A DNA stretch of 64,000 nucleotides from Betaproteobacteria bacterium HGW-Betaproteobacteria-22 (GCA_002842285.1 PHCJ01000018.1:1-64000); one strand, 5' to 3'. Shown: positions 28,360-38,579, counted from the stretch's first letter. A program made the numbers and translations. The notes: generated by a model not told the origin, from the letters alone.

Positions 28360-29288
28360 TTTGTTTTGAATTGTGCGAGTAATTTTTTTGTAGCTAAAGC
28401 AAAAGTTAAAGTGGCGATTCCAGCGGCGATGCCGAGTAAGCCATTGAGCAAGCCAGGGGTGATTGCCTGCAAAAAGCCGCCACTCAAGCTATTGCTTGCG
28501 CGCTCGATCAATTGATGCAGCGTTGGGCTACCATGCGCCAATATACCCCCACCTACTAAAAACATCGCGGCAGTACCCACAATGGATAAGCTCCTCATCA
28601 TGTAGGGCGCAAATCCCAATATCATCAGCCCCAATTGTCGTTTAAATTTGGCAGTCATGCCACCGCCTTTGCATTTGGTCAGATAGATGCCGCCGTCATC
28701 CAGTTTGACAATACCTGCCACCAGTCCGTACACCCCCACAGTCATGATGGCAGCAATGCTGATTAATACGGCTACTTGCTGACTAAAGCCTGCGCTTGCC
28801 ACCGTGCCTAGCGTGATAACAATAATTTCGGCTGATAGTACAAAATCGGTACGAATAGCTCCTTTGATTTTTTCCTTTTCATGCATTTTCAGCGTGTTGT
28901 GCTCATCGTCCCCGATTTTATGCTGCGGACTGTGCGCTTGCGCAGCGGTAATGTGGAACCATTTGTGGAACAGTTTTTCTACACCCTCAAAACACAGGAA
29001 CAAGCCCCCTAGCACGAGTAAGGGCGTGATTGCCCATGGTAACAGTGCACTGATAATGAGTGCCAATGGGACTAAAATCAGTTTGTTGACCATAGAACCT
29101 TTAGCAACCGCCCATACGACAGGTAGTTCCCGGTCAGCATTGACGCCGGTGACCTGTTGCGCGTTAAGCGCCAGGTCATCACCTAAAACGCCCGCTGTTT
29201 TCTTGGCTGCAACCTTGGTCATAACGGAAACGTCATCCAGTATGGTCGCAATATCATCAATCAGTGTTAAGAGGCTGGTGCCTGCCAT
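28356..29288 (-). CDS. DUF808 (YedI) family inner-membrane protein
   Basis: A 310-residue polytopic membrane protein. The N-terminal signature SLLTLIDDIATILDDVSVMTKVAAKKTAGVLGDDL and the blocks ELPVVWAVAKGS, LGGLFLCFEGVEKLFHK and the acidic/His segment HKIGDDEHNT are diagnostic of the DUF808/YedI family. Five or so membrane segments follow. Its function is unknown. It is divergent from copA with a 95-bp gap and coupled to the SemiSWEET gene. Confidence 0.88.
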   Translation of the reverse strand: MAGTSLLTLIDDIATILDDVSVMTKVAAKKTAGVLGDDLALNAQQVTGVNADRELPVVWAVAKGSMVNKLILVPLALIISALLPWAITPLLVLGGLFLCFEGVEKLFHKWFHITAAQAHSPQHKIGDDEHNTLKMHEKEKIKGAIRTDFVLSAEIIVITLGTVASAGFSQQVAVLISIAAIMTVGVYGLVAGIVKLDDGGIYLTKCKGGGMTAKFKRQLGLMILGFAPYMMRSLSIVGTAAMFLVGGGILAHGSPTLHQLIERASNSLSGGFLQAITPGLLNGLLGIAAGIATLTFALATKKLLAQFKTK

Positions 29289-29383
29289 TGGATGTTCTCT
29301 CTATCTGAATATAATCGTGTATATAGCCATGTGCGGGATTATAATGAACTGATTATTAATTAGCACCTGAATATTGAAATATC

Positions 29384-31621
29384 ATGTCTGACCAATTAGT
29401 TAATCCATCAAATCATACGTGGTCACTTGCAATCCGCGGCATGACCTGTGCTTCTTGTGCCAGCCATGTTGAAAAATCATTGTTAAAAGTGCCTGGCGTA
29501 CTTAGTGCAGAGGTGAGCCTTGCATTAGAAACTGCACAAGTGACTGGTTTGGCATCTCAGGTTGATGTCAAACAACTCACTTCTGCGGTCAGTTTGGCCG
29601 GTTACCAGGCATATTTATTAAACGCAAGTGAAAGCGTGCTCTCAGCAAGCGAATCCATCCCTTCGGACACGCATATCCGTGACTTGCACTCGGTGGTGCT
29701 GGCTGCCATCTTCTCAATGCCGCTGCTGTTGATGATGCTGGGTGAGTGGCTGGGCGTGCGGCTACCATTACCGGGCTGGTTGCAATGGCTGCTGGCAACG
29801 CCTGTACAGTTTTGGTTAGGTGCGCGTTTTTATAAAGCGGGCTGGCATGCGTTAAAGGCTGGCAGGGGCAACATGGATTTGCTGGTGGCAATCGGCACTA
29901 CGGCAGCTTACGGCTTAAGTGTGTACTTATTGTACTCGGCAGCGCATACGCATGCAGTGCATTTGTATTTTGAAACCTCCAGCATTGTCATTACATTAGT
30001 GTTGCTGGGCAAGTGGCTGGAAGGGCGCGCCAAAGCGCAAACCACACAAGCGATACGGGCCCTCAATGCTCTACGACCATCTCATGCAAATGTGCTGCGT
30101 GATGGCATGGAGATCCAGCTTGCGATATCAGAGGTTAAAGTAGGTGATACGGTCATTGTACGTCCAGGTGAGCGCATTGCTGTAGATGCACGTGTTATTC
30201 AAGGAGATAGTCAGGTTGATGAGTCACTGATTACAGGTGAAAGTTTGCCTGTAGCCAAAAGGTCAGGTGACCGTGTGACCGGCGGCTCAATTAACGGTGA
30301 GGGTTTGTTACAGTTAAATACTGTCGCAGTGGGTGTGGAGTCAGTACTGGCGCGCATCGTGCGTCTGGTTGAATCAGCACAGGCTAAAAAAGCCCCTATA
30401 CAGCGCCTGGTTGACAAGGTGAGTGCAGTGTTCGTGCCGGTTGTCATTGTCATCGCCATATTGACTTTGCTGGGCTGGGGCGTGCTTGCAGGCGAGTGGC
30501 AAGCTGCCATTTTAAACGCGGTGGCTGTGTTGGTCATCGCGTGCCCATGTGCATTGGGTCTGGCAACGCCTACCGCGATTATGGTTGGCACAGGCGTGGC
30601 CGCAAGGCAGGGCATTTTAATTAAGGATGCCGAAGCGCTGGAACTGGCACATGCGGTTAAGACAGTGGCTTTTGATAAAACGGGTACGCTCACTGAAGGG
30701 CATCCTGATTTGGCGGTCTTGAAGACAAGCAACGCTGATGTGGCGACCCATTATGCGGATGATTTACTATTATTGGCCGCGAGTTTGCAGGCGGGTAGTG
30801 AACATCCGTTGGCCAAAGCTGTGTGCCAGGCAGCAGAGAATAAACAAATGACACTCAAGCCTGTGCAGGATGTAAAGGCGATTCCTGGGCAAGGGGTTGT
30901 TGGAGTAGTGGACGGTAAAAAAATCTATCTTGGCAACAGTCGCATGATGAATGAGCTTCGTGTTAACCTTGGCAAAATGAAATCTCAGTCTGAGTTATTG
31001 CAGACAGAAGGCTATAGTGTATCCTGGCTGGCACAGGAAAGTGCCATGCCAAATTTTGCACCTAAGCTTTTAGCTGTGTTAGCGTTTGGTGATGAGATTA
31101 AGCCGACATCTACCGATGCCGTTGCGCATTTAACCCGACTAGGCATCAAAACGGTGCTGATTTCCGGCGATAATCAAGGCAGCGCATCTAAAGTTGCAAA
31201 TAAGCTTGGTATTACAGAAGTCTACGCGCAAGTGTTGCCTGATGAGAAAGCCAATATTATTCATAAGCTGAAGCAGAGTAATACCTTGGTAGCAATGGTC
31301 GGCGACGGTTTGAACGATGCTCCGGCGCTTGCAACTGCCGATGTGGGTATTGCGATGTCCAGCGGCACTGACGTTGCGATGCACACGTCCGGCGTCACAT
31401 TGATGCGCGGTGACCCGGCACTGGTTGCCAAGGCAATTGAGATATCGCGGCACACTTACCAAAAAATCAGGCAGAATTTATTCTGGGCTTTTGTGTACAA
31501 CGTGGTTGGCATCCCCTTGGCAGCGATGGGTTTTCTAAATCCGGTAGTCGCCGGTGCCGCCATGGCATTGAGCAGTGTGAGTGTGGTAACCAATAGTTTG
31601 CTGCTCAAATGGAAAAAGTAA
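29384..31621 (+). CDS. copA: Copper(I)-translocating P-type ATPase CopA
   Basis: A 745-residue P1B-type ATPase that exports Cu(I) from the cytoplasm. One N-terminal heavy-metal domain has GMTCASC (19-25). Membrane segments follow, with the transport motif [12 protein letters not shown] (Cys-Pro-Cys near 387), the TGES actuator motif (LITGESLPV), the phosphorylated DKTGTLT (Asp near 431), the HP motif (SEHPLA) and [12 protein letters not shown]. The C-terminus ends ...[13 protein letters not shown]. The CPC and N-domain motifs fit a Cu+ rather than Zn/Cd pump. No CueR box was visible in the 95-bp upstream gap. Confidence 0.95.
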   Translation: MSDQLVNPSNHTWSLAIRGMTCASCASHVEKSLLKVPGVLSAEVSLALETAQVTGLASQVDVKQLTSAVSLAGYQAYLLNASESVLSASESIPSDTHIRDLHSVVLAAIFSMPLLLMMLGEWLGVRLPLPGWLQWLLATPVQFWLGARFYKAGWHALKAGRGNMDLLVAIGTTAAYGLSVYLLYSAAHTHAVHLYFETSSIVITLVLLGKWLEGRAKAQTTQAIRALNALRPSHANVLRDGMEIQLAISEVKVGDTVIVRPGERIAVDARVIQGDSQVDESLITGESLPVAKRSGDRVTGGSINGEGLLQLNTVAVGVESVLARIVRLVESAQAKKAPIQRLVDKVSAVFVPVVIVIAILTLLGWGVLAGEWQAAILNAVAVLVIACPCALGLATPTAIMVGTGVAARQGILIKDAEALELAHAVKTVAFDKTGTLTEGHPDLAVLKTSNADVATHYADDLLLLAASLQAGSEHPLAKAVCQAAENKQMTLKPVQDVKAIPGQGVVGVVDGKKIYLGNSRMMNELRVNLGKMKSQSELLQTEGYSVSWLAQESAMPNFAPKLLAVLAFGDEIKPTSTDAVAHLTRLGIKTVLISGDNQGSASKVANKLGITEVYAQVLPDEKANIIHKLKQSNTLVAMVGDGLNDAPALATADVGIAMSSGTDVAMHTSGVTLMRGDPALVAKAIEISRHTYQKIRQNLFWAFVYNVVGIPLAAMGFLNPVVAGAAMALSSVSVVTNSLLLKWKK

Positions 31622-31670
31622 TGCCTATTCTGATTAGCTAAGGATTTGAAATTCGAGTGGATAGCGAAAT

Positions 31671-32864
31671 TTAATTATTTAAACGCTGGTTTAATTTTTT
31701 AAGCTCCAGCTCAATAAATTGAAGCAAGGCAGGGTTTCGTGTTGTTTGTTGCGCTTGAGTGAAAGCTGATCTTGATTCATCCAGCCTGCCAGTGGCCTGT
31801 AGCGATATCCCCAAGCCGATTAAAGCATTGCTGGTGCTAGTGCTGCCGCTATCATTCTCTAAAGACAATGCTGTAGAGAAATGTTTGATTGCCTCATCAT
31901 GCATACCTGCGCGCTGTTGCAAGGTTGCCAAAAAAGCTTGAAAATCAGCATATTGAGCACCGTAGGCAATGCCTTGCTCCAGTGTGCTGAGTGCGGCGGT
32001 TTGCTCGCCATATTCTAATTGCAACCTGGCAAGCGCAATGCGATATTCATTTTGCTCAGGTGCGATCGCGAGTCCTTCACTCAAAAGGGTTTTTACCTCA
32101 GATTTCCGCTGGTTATCCAGGAGTATGCTAGCCAAAGTTAGTCTTGCTTCATGGTTGTTGGCGTTTAACTCTAGTGCTTTATTTAATGCCTCTATTGATT
32201 CTGCTACTCTGCCTTGTTGCAAATAGCTCAAGGCCTGCTGTTGGTGATAACTTGAGCTTTGCTCAGGGCGGATTTTTTTACTCACTTCAACTGGCGTTTT
32301 GGGTTTCTGGTTACTTGTCGCGACAGTTTTGCTCGCACGTGCTTGGCTTGTATTTTCATTATCCTGTGCGTTATTGACTGTGTTGGTGCTGAATTTAAGC
32401 GTAGGTTCGAATTGAGGTCTTGGTTTTGCAGATATTGCTGGTTCAGTATTAATTACAACAGCCGGCGCTACAGTCCTTGTATTGGTTGTTACGGTGTTAT
32501 CTGCTTTGTTGATAGTGTCATGGTTGCTGGAAGCAATATTATCTTGCGTTGTGTTTTCTAAAGGCTGCGCATGATGCAGTGGTTCTGTAGTTGGCGCTGT
32601 GACTGTAACGATTGCTTCAGTTTGTACCTGATTTGCGGCGCTGACGATGGAATCAGGTTGTGAATCCGCTGGTTTGTTGACTATAAACAGTAGATAGTAG
32701 GCCGATGCCATGACAAGCATCAGCATGGCGATAACGATTTTAATCACAGGTGATTTTCTTTCTGGAATAAAGACGTTTGATGCAAGCGCAATCGGCGGTG
32801 GTTCACTGTTTGCACCGGCCCCGCGTTGTTCCAGATCTTTTAACATTTGATTGATTAAACTCAT
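31671..32864 (-). CDS. mshN: MSHA biogenesis protein MshN (TPR protein)
   Basis: A 397-residue protein starting MSLINQMLKDLEQRG, the hallmark of MshN. One membrane helix (about 42-62), a long low-complexity periplasmic linker rich in Thr, Asn and Ala (about 65-205), then tandem TPRs (about 210-390, e.g. GRVAESIEALNKALELNANN). It is thought to act in pilus assembly at the cell envelope. It is the last msh gene of the locus, separated from mshM by a 185-bp gap that holds a dispersed repeat, whereas other msh genes nearly touch. It converges on copA. Confidence 0.88.
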   Translation of the reverse strand: MSLINQMLKDLEQRGAGANSEPPPIALASNVFIPERKSPVIKIVIAMLMLVMASAYYLLFIVNKPADSQPDSIVSAANQVQTEAIVTVTAPTTEPLHHAQPLENTTQDNIASSNHDTINKADNTVTTNTRTVAPAVVINTEPAISAKPRPQFEPTLKFSTNTVNNAQDNENTSQARASKTVATSNQKPKTPVEVSKKIRPEQSSSYHQQQALSYLQQGRVAESIEALNKALELNANNHEARLTLASILLDNQRKSEVKTLLSEGLAIAPEQNEYRIALARLQLEYGEQTAALSTLEQGIAYGAQYADFQAFLATLQQRAGMHDEAIKHFSTALSLENDSGSTSTSNALIGLGISLQATGRLDESRSAFTQAQQTTRNPALLQFIELELKKLNQRLNN

Positions 32865-32899
32865 GTTTGGCTTTTTCCAGATAAATCTTGCTTTAGCAT

Positions 32900-33047
32900 T
32901 AGGGAAACACGGAATAAGTACCTATGCGAGCAAATTGCTGCGTTGCGCGGTACTCGCAACCTCGCTGTACACTGCGTACTATCAGGGTTGCTGCGTTCCG
33001 TGCGCCTTGCACTGCATCTCGCCTAGCCACTTTTCCGCGTTTCCTTA
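32900..33047. repeat. 148-bp palindromic dispersed repeat (copy B) inside the MSHA operon
   Basis: The outer 15 bases at 32900-32914 (TAGGGAAACACGGAA) and 33033-33047 (TTCCGCGTTTCCTTA) match as inverted repeats at 13 of 15 positions. The interior is also imperfectly palindromic. It lies precisely in the mshM-mshN gap. It aligns in the opposite orientation to 6265-6413 and in the same orientation to the two parts of 49933-50200 (shared GCAACCTCGCTG). No ORF. Confidence 0.8.
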
Positions 33048-33049
33048 GT

Positions 33050-33970
33050 TTAATAAAAACCGGCATTATTAACATAAATCACCCAAAATAATGCGCTCAC
33101 ACACAAAATAAGCGGTAGCAAAAATTTGCCTGACCATAAGTTGCCAGCCTTGATATTGACCGACTTTGTATCGCGTGCGGCAGCCAGTATTTCACGGTAG
33201 CTCACCTGATGCTTGCCCTTTCCGTAACTTGCCAGCATGGCCTTGTTCGCCAATATGTTCACCAGCCGCGGCACACCTTTTGAATAACGATAAAGCCAGT
33301 ATAAAGCGGCCGGAGTAAATATGCGGCTGCCTTTGTAGCCCGCAATAATCAGGCGGTGATTAATGTAATAACTCAGTTCATCTCTACTTAGTTGGTCCAG
33401 TTGATAATCAAAAGTGATTCTTTGCTTTAATTGGCGTATGGAGGGGTGATTTAGCTTGTCTTCAAGTTCAGGCTGGCCAAATATCACCACTTGTAGCAGT
33501 TTTCTTTTTTCGGTTTCAAGGTTGCTTAATAACCTTAGCGCTTCCAGCGTCTCTATTGGCATTGCCTGTACCTCATCCAGGCAGATGACTACTTTCATGT
33601 TGTTTCTTGCAAAGTCAAGCAAAGCATGGGTTAATGCGTTGAGTAGTATATGCTGGGTTGTTTGTGCTTCTGGCAGCAAAGTGACATCCAACTCTTCCGC
33701 CAATGCCAGGAGCAGTGATTGCGGTTCAAGATAGGGGTTAGGTATGTAGGCAACTTTAAAACTATCGTCCAGGCTGGACATCAGTTTGCGGCAAAGCAAT
33801 GTTTTGCCAGTGCCGACTTCGCCAGTGATTTTAATAAAACCTTCACCGGTATTAATGGCGAATATCAGCGTGTTGAGTGCGTTCTGATAGCTGCTGGAAG
33901 CAAAGTAGAAGCTAGTATCAGGCGTGATACTGAACGGTAACTCAGCTAATCCGAAATGCTTTAAATACAT
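33050..33970 (-). CDS. mshM: MSHA biogenesis ATPase MshM (ExeA/AAA family)
   Basis: A 306-residue AAA ATPase. MYLKHFGLAELPFSITPDTSFYF is the standard N-terminus of the MshM/ExeA group. Walker A is TGEVGTGKTLLCRKL (about 50-63) and Walker B VVICLDEVQAMP (about 126-137). A single C-terminal membrane helix lies at about 280-300. ExeA-type ATPases help place the secretin through the cell wall, which fits mshL directly upstream (six bases). Confidence 0.92.
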   Translation of the reverse strand: MYLKHFGLAELPFSITPDTSFYFASSSYQNALNTLIFAINTGEGFIKITGEVGTGKTLLCRKLMSSLDDSFKVAYIPNPYLEPQSLLLALAEELDVTLLPEAQTTQHILLNALTHALLDFARNNMKVVICLDEVQAMPIETLEALRLLSNLETEKRKLLQVVIFGQPELEDKLNHPSIRQLKQRITFDYQLDQLSRDELSYYINHRLIIAGYKGSRIFTPAALYWLYRYSKGVPRLVNILANKAMLASYGKGKHQVSYREILAAARDTKSVNIKAGNLWSGKFLLPLILCVSALFWVIYVNNAGFY

Positions 33971-33976
33971 GCAAAC

Positions 33977-35716
33977 TTAATCATTGCTGGTCGGAGTGGA
34001 TCTTTGCATGCTTTCAATGCGCTGCTGGCTGGATAATATATCACTTGCCCAGCTATCCTGACCCTGTACGACAGACGCTTTGAGTAAAATCACTAATTCA
34101 GACTTGGTTTTGGTTGCCCCTTGCTGACGGAATGCAGCACCTACGCCTTTTACATCGCCTAAACCCGGCACTTTGGATCTTGTGCTTGCAGCACTTTCAG
34201 TCATCAATCCGCCAATTACGATGACACGACCATCACGCGTGCGCACGATGCTGTCTGTTTCGCTGACGTTGCTGGAAGCTAAAGGCAGGTTGATATTGCC
34301 TGTGGTGCCGCCAAGAGTGACTTGCTTATTCACCGTTGAAACCTGGCTAATAGAAGGGTGCATATGCAGGATAATGTTGTCATCCTGATCGATTTGCGGG
34401 GTTACATCCAGTGTAATTCCTGAGAAGAATGGTTGTAAGGTTACCTCTGGAATTACCGAGGTGGCGCCTACTGAGGTCGTGGTGTTGGATGAAATGCCAG
34501 TGACAAAAAATTCATCTGTCCCCACTTTGAGTACAGCTTTCTGATTGTTGATCGAGGCTATTCTCGGACTTGATAGCACCTGCACATCGCCTTGCGTTTC
34601 CAGGAAAGAGAGCAGAGCTGCAAAGTTGGCACCTTGCAACGCAATGGCAAATAAAGGCCCGCCTAAGGCGGTGGTTGCCGCGTTTGAAATGAGCGTGCCG
34701 CCTGCAGCACCCAGATCCCCGCTGGCCAAGTTGCCATTGCCTGAATTGGCCAATTGAGTGTTGGCGTTCAGGTTGCCTACAATCCCTGTGTTGGAGCCGC
34801 TACGGCCAAATACTGACCAGTTAACACCGCTTTGTGAATTGTCATTAAGCTGAACGTTGATAATTTTTGCCTCAAGGATGACCTGGCGCTCAATGGAAAC
34901 CTGCATCAGGCGTAAAAAGCTTTCTACATTGCGAATTTCATTTGGCATGGCGCGTACGACAATCACCCCTGATTGCAGATTGACAATGATGCGTCGACCA
35001 TTCTCGTTGCCTACGATACCGTTCAGGGAGTCAGTTAAATCCTGCCAGAAATTATTATTGGATGAGGTGGTGATGCTGGTACTGGTCAGCGGCCGGTTTG
35101 TACTGTTGTTTGAACCGCCAACACCGCTTGTGACTTGTGTTGTCGCAGTGTTGCCAACGCCCTGCTGGTTATCCGTGCTGCTAATCGAACCTGAGGTAAC
35201 CCGTGTATCAGAGGAACCTCTGCGTTGCCCTACAATGTAATTCACCTGAAATACACGCGTCTGCATGGATTGCGGTTCAATAAAGATACGAGAGCCATCC
35301 ACTTTGTATTCATAGCCATAGAGCGTGCGTAGCGCGTCGAGGGCTTCAAACACGGTCACATCTTTCAGATTTACAGAGATTGAGCCTGTCACGTCCGGGT
35401 GCACCAGCATGCTGTAGCGTGTGCCGGAAACAATTCCCATGAGTACCTGATTGGCCGGGGCATTGTTAATCACCAGATCGAAGCGCTGTTCCAGTTTTTT
35501 TGCAGTTGCTTTGGGTAATGCAATTTTTAACGGCGGCAATAAGGCATCGCTGACCTCTGCCGGGGTAGGTGCGGGTTTGGCTGGCTGGCTTGCGATTGCC
35601 AGCTCATTTTTAATGGTATGCATTGTGCTCTGGTCTGGCACGGTTGAAAAGCCGGTACAGCTCGCAAGTAGCAAGCAAACTAGTAACGGGGACAGTTTTA
35701 TTACAATGTTGTGCAT
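33977..35716 (-). CDS. mshL: MSHA biogenesis secretin MshL
   Basis: A 579-residue outer-membrane secretin through which the pilus exits. It has a lipobox LLLASCTGF. STN and secretin N domains cover about 75-260, including a Ser/Thr/Asn-rich linker at about 170-220. The C-terminal secretin domain (about 285-560) has VQVLSSPRIASINNQKAVLKVG, a long gate loop, and VRTRDGRVIVIGGLM. It lies in the I-J-K-L-M-N block. Confidence 0.94.
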   Translation of the reverse strand: MHNIVIKLSPLLVCLLLASCTGFSTVPDQSTMHTIKNELAIASQPAKPAPTPAEVSDALLPPLKIALPKATAKKLEQRFDLVINNAPANQVLMGIVSGTRYSMLVHPDVTGSISVNLKDVTVFEALDALRTLYGYEYKVDGSRIFIEPQSMQTRVFQVNYIVGQRRGSSDTRVTSGSISSTDNQQGVGNTATTQVTSGVGGSNNSTNRPLTSTSITTSSNNNFWQDLTDSLNGIVGNENGRRIIVNLQSGVIVVRAMPNEIRNVESFLRLMQVSIERQVILEAKIINVQLNDNSQSGVNWSVFGRSGSNTGIVGNLNANTQLANSGNGNLASGDLGAAGGTLISNAATTALGGPLFAIALQGANFAALLSFLETQGDVQVLSSPRIASINNQKAVLKVGTDEFFVTGISSNTTTSVGATSVIPEVTLQPFFSGITLDVTPQIDQDDNIILHMHPSISQVSTVNKQVTLGGTTGNINLPLASSNVSETDSIVRTRDGRVIVIGGLMTESAASTRSKVPGLGDVKGVGAAFRQQGATKTKSELVILLKASVVQGQDSWASDILSSQQRIESMQRSTPTSND

Positions 35717-35777
35717 AGCATTCTCGTTATGTTTGGCTAACGTTTATGATTTCTTCATTTAACAACGGATAGCAAAG

Positions 35778-36167
35778 TTACCTGCCTGATCTATTTAAAT
35801 TTCCTGCTGGTGCAGCAGGACGTGTTTTTTTATCAATGGCAAAATCCAGCACCAGCGTTTGTAAGCTTTTGTCCGGGTTACGCAGCACAGCCTCACGTGT
35901 GGTGAGTTTGATTAATGTCGCACCATTGAATTTTTGGCCCACCAGCACCTTTTGCCCGTTAATAATAGCTGCATGGTAACTTGCGCCATGGATGATAGAT
36001 TGTAACATAGGCTCAGCTGCGAGTTCGCCAGATGGAAATTCTCCAGTTTGGTTGTAAAGCGCGGCAGGTGGCTGCGTTGGGTCTTTCAGTGTGTCAGCAA
36101 ATGTGCATGGCGATAACAAAAAGCTCAGCATCAGTAGGATGCCGTCACATACGCGCTTCAGTGGCAT
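35778..36167 (-). CDS. mshK: MSHA biogenesis protein MshK
   Basis: About 129 residues: an N-terminal signal peptide (MPLKRVCDGILLMLSFLLS) followed by DTLKDPTQPPAALY, the short motif typical of MshK and related PilP-like proteins, and a small C-terminal domain (QSIIHGASYHAAIINGQKVLVGQKF). The open frame extends upstream to 36212, overlapping mshJ, but the ATG at 36167 gives a proper signal peptide. It probably links the inner-membrane PilN/PilO-like proteins to the secretin. Confidence 0.88.
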   Translation of the reverse strand: MPLKRVCDGILLMLSFLLSPCTFADTLKDPTQPPAALYNQTGEFPSGELAAEPMLQSIIHGASYHAAIINGQKVLVGQKFNGATLIKLTTREAVLRNPDKSLQTLVLDFAIDKKTRPAAPAGNLNRSGR

Positions 36168-36196
36168 TAAATACTGTATGTAAGCGTTGCTAGATG

Positions 36197-36883
36197 CTAG
36201 ATGCTGAGCCATGCCTTATCCAAACTAAGTGTGTAAACTGTTAATTTTAATTGGCTAACAGGGTATTTTGCTGATAATTCTGCCTGACTCCAGAGCAGAT
36301 GCCAGGGCGTTTTTTCTAAAGCGGAAACATAATCCATTAAATCCAGATAGCGACCCTCAACGGTGATTTCTACACCATGTTTATAGGCAGGAAACTCTGC
36401 TGCAACCGGTTTGCCTTCTGCTAACTCAATCGCAGGTGCGTCTGGGATAATGTTTTCTATTGCCAATGTGTTAAGCGTCACCAGTTTTAATTTGCCATTG
36501 CGCTGTAAAAGGCTGCGTAACAGTTTAGGCATTTCTTCGGGCCGAATCAGTGCGGCTTGCGCCTGAGAAAGTGCATTATCCAGCGCAAGTAAATCAGAGT
36601 TAAGTTCGGCAATGCGCTGCTTATTTGCAGCATCCGGGTCTACATTTGCCTGATGGCCGTATAGTTGAATCTGTTGTTGAATGTCGGCAAGCAGAGCCTG
36701 ATCACTAGCAGTTTCTAAAAGCAGTCTTTTTTGTTGCGCTTCCTGTGGGCCAAGGAATAACAAATTCATCATAGCATAAGCCACTACCAGCGACGCAGCC
36801 AACACCATCCAGCGCTCGCGCGTGTTGAGTGCCTCGAATCTGGATGCTGACTTTTGCCAAAAACTACTTAACGTTGTATTCAC
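36197..36883 (-). CDS. mshJ: MSHA biogenesis protein MshJ (PilO-like)
   Basis: A 228-residue bitopic protein: short cytoplasmic tail, one membrane helix (about 26-46), a coiled coil (about 50-100) and a ferredoxin-like C-terminal domain. This is the PilO/GspM fold of type IV pilus alignment complexes. The start codon overlaps the preceding PilN-like gene by four bases. Confidence 0.88.
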   Translation of the reverse strand: MNTTLSSFWQKSASRFEALNTRERWMVLAASLVVAYAMMNLLFLGPQEAQQKRLLLETASDQALLADIQQQIQLYGHQANVDPDAANKQRIAELNSDLLALDNALSQAQAALIRPEEMPKLLRSLLQRNGKLKLVTLNTLAIENIIPDAPAIELAEGKPVAAEFPAYKHGVEITVEGRYLDLMDYVSALEKTPWHLLWSQAELSAKYPVSQLKLTVYTLSLDKAWLSI

Positions 36884-37641
36884 GAATTATCTCCAGTGGC
36901 AGTGCGCTGCTTGGCGGTGCCTGATACAGGCGATACTTGGTGCGTGGCAGTTTGAGATGAATCCGCATTGATTGAAATTAATGAAAACTCGATATATGCA
37001 GGTGGTGAGTTGGCGTTTGCTGCTCGCTGATTACTTACGTCAGCGTTGGTTGAGATATCGGCGTTGGTTTGCGGTGAAATTTGGCTGTCAGACTGCGGTT
37101 GCTGGATATTCAGCCCGGAAAACAGCTTGCCTTTAAACGCAGGCTCAGCGCTCAGTTTTACGATGTACTCGGGGACTAAATCTGATTTTAATGTAGCGCC
37201 CCGGATGCTGAGCCGGTTGGATAGACTGTCGAAATGAAAGCCTGTCAGCCACAAACCCTCGATTGTTTGGCGTGCAAATCCACGCATGATGGCAGCATAG
37301 CTGTTTTCTGATTGATTGGTACTTTTGTCAATTGTGGCAAGCACTTGTTGCTGTAAAGTTAGCTTTTGTGCTAGCAGGTCAATCTCATTCAAAAGCAGAG
37401 GATTTGCTTCACGCGGCTTGTGTGCGGCTGCCAGTTCGGTGAGTTTGATTTGAGCCTGGCTTAAATCGCTTGCCAATTGCTGACGTTGCGCTGTTAGCTG
37501 AGCCAGGCTTTTTTGGGCATAGGTGGCGTAAAAGGCACTGGTTAGGATTAAGCCCACGGTAATCAGCACGGCACGATTAAAGGTTAAGAACGCTTGTTGT
37601 TTAATCAGGTCTAGATTGATTAAGTTAATCTGCTGGCTCAT
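36880..37641 (-). CDS. PilN-like MSHA biogenesis protein (MshI2)
   Basis: A 253-residue bitopic protein starting MSQQINLINLDLIKQQ; N-terminal INLI/NLL is the cytoplasmic peptide by which PilN binds PilM. A membrane helix (about 22-42), a coiled coil (about 45-100) and a PilN-like domain follow. The tail (about 190-253) is Ser/Gln/Asn/Thr-rich and looks disordered. It overlaps mshI upstream and mshJ downstream by four bases each. In Vibrio one MshI polypeptide is named for this place; here the PilM-like and PilN-like parts are separate genes. Confidence 0.85.
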   Translation of the reverse strand: MSQQINLINLDLIKQQAFLTFNRAVLITVGLILTSAFYATYAQKSLAQLTAQRQQLASDLSQAQIKLTELAAAHKPREANPLLLNEIDLLAQKLTLQQQVLATIDKSTNQSENSYAAIMRGFARQTIEGLWLTGFHFDSLSNRLSIRGATLKSDLVPEYIVKLSAEPAFKGKLFSGLNIQQPQSDSQISPQTNADISTNADVSNQRAANANSPPAYIEFSLISINADSSQTATHQVSPVSGTAKQRTATGDNS

Positions 37642-38579
37642 CGTGCCACCTCATCACGTAAAGCGGCACCCAGCAGGGGTAGTAGTGCAGCTTGTTCAGC
37701 CAAGCTCTCGGGTACGGTGCCCACCTCAAAATTAAATACGTCAGACAACTCAAAACGGTCAACCTGAATGTAGAGATATGATGTCAGATAATCATAAAAA
37801 TCCTCCCTGCCTTCAAAGGGTGCCAAAGCGAGGCGGTTGATTGCAAGTTGCGGGAATTGGCGCTCAAAGTTATCAAGTGATCGCTGAATTTCCAAACCCA
37901 GGCGCTCGTAAAGGTTGGATTTTTGTTCGCTATCATCACTGGTGAATGCATCGGTATTTAAATCAATTTGTCTTGCGTAGTAAAGTTCCTGATTGGCTGT
38001 AAACGTGAGCAAGCAACCCTTGCTGTTGATTGAAAGTAGTGCCAGGCCCCGATTCTCCTGTTCCAGGTAGCTTGCAATATTGCGCTGCGCCATTTCCGGG
38101 ATATCAATCACTTCCAGTCCGGCTTTAGTGAGCGCGTTAAAGCGTTGCATATAATCGCCGATGCGCTCATTACGTGCCGCAATTGCGTAAACAAAAGACT
38201 GGCGGTTTGTTTTACCCTGGTCGGCCGGGATGTCAACGACATCAATTGTGGCTTGCTCTACAGGGTAATCAATCATGTCCTTGAGTTTCCAGCTTACTGC
38301 CTGTTTAATTTCATTGGCAGGTATGTTGGGTTTTTCGAGTTGAAAAATATGATAATCACCTTGTGTTAATAGCAAAGTGCAGTGGAAACGATTTAAATCA
38401 AGTTCAGCATTAATGGCCTGCAGAACGGCTTGATCTTGAATTGTGCCGGGCAAAGTTTTAGCGATTTCAACCACGGGTTTTTGTCTAGTTAGTCTGCTGA
38501 CATGCACAATCTGCGTGTTGGTATTTTCGCTGCAAATCACTAGCCAGCCCTGTTTTTTTTGTTTTGAAAACAATTTCAT
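37638..38579 (-). CDS. mshI: MSHA biogenesis protein MshI (PilM-like)
   Basis: A 313-residue cytoplasmic protein with an actin/FtsA-like fold expected from the PilM family. It starts MKLFSKQKKQGWLVICSE, the usual MshI N-terminus, and includes VSWKLKDMIDYPVEQATIDV and GLEIQRSLDNFERQFP. It pairs with the PilN-like product of the next gene, whose start overlaps its stop by four bases. It is separated from mshQ by 166 bp of AT-rich DNA that may hold an internal promoter. Confidence 0.9.
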   Translation of the reverse strand: MKLFSKQKKQGWLVICSENTNTQIVHVSRLTRQKPVVEIAKTLPGTIQDQAVLQAINAELDLNRFHCTLLLTQGDYHIFQLEKPNIPANEIKQAVSWKLKDMIDYPVEQATIDVVDIPADQGKTNRQSFVYAIAARNERIGDYMQRFNALTKAGLEVIDIPEMAQRNIASYLEQENRGLALLSINSKGCLLTFTANQELYYARQIDLNTDAFTSDDSEQKSNLYERLGLEIQRSLDNFERQFPQLAINRLALAPFEGREDFYDYLTSYLYIQVDRFELSDVFNFEVGTVPESLAEQAALLPLLGAALRDEVAR

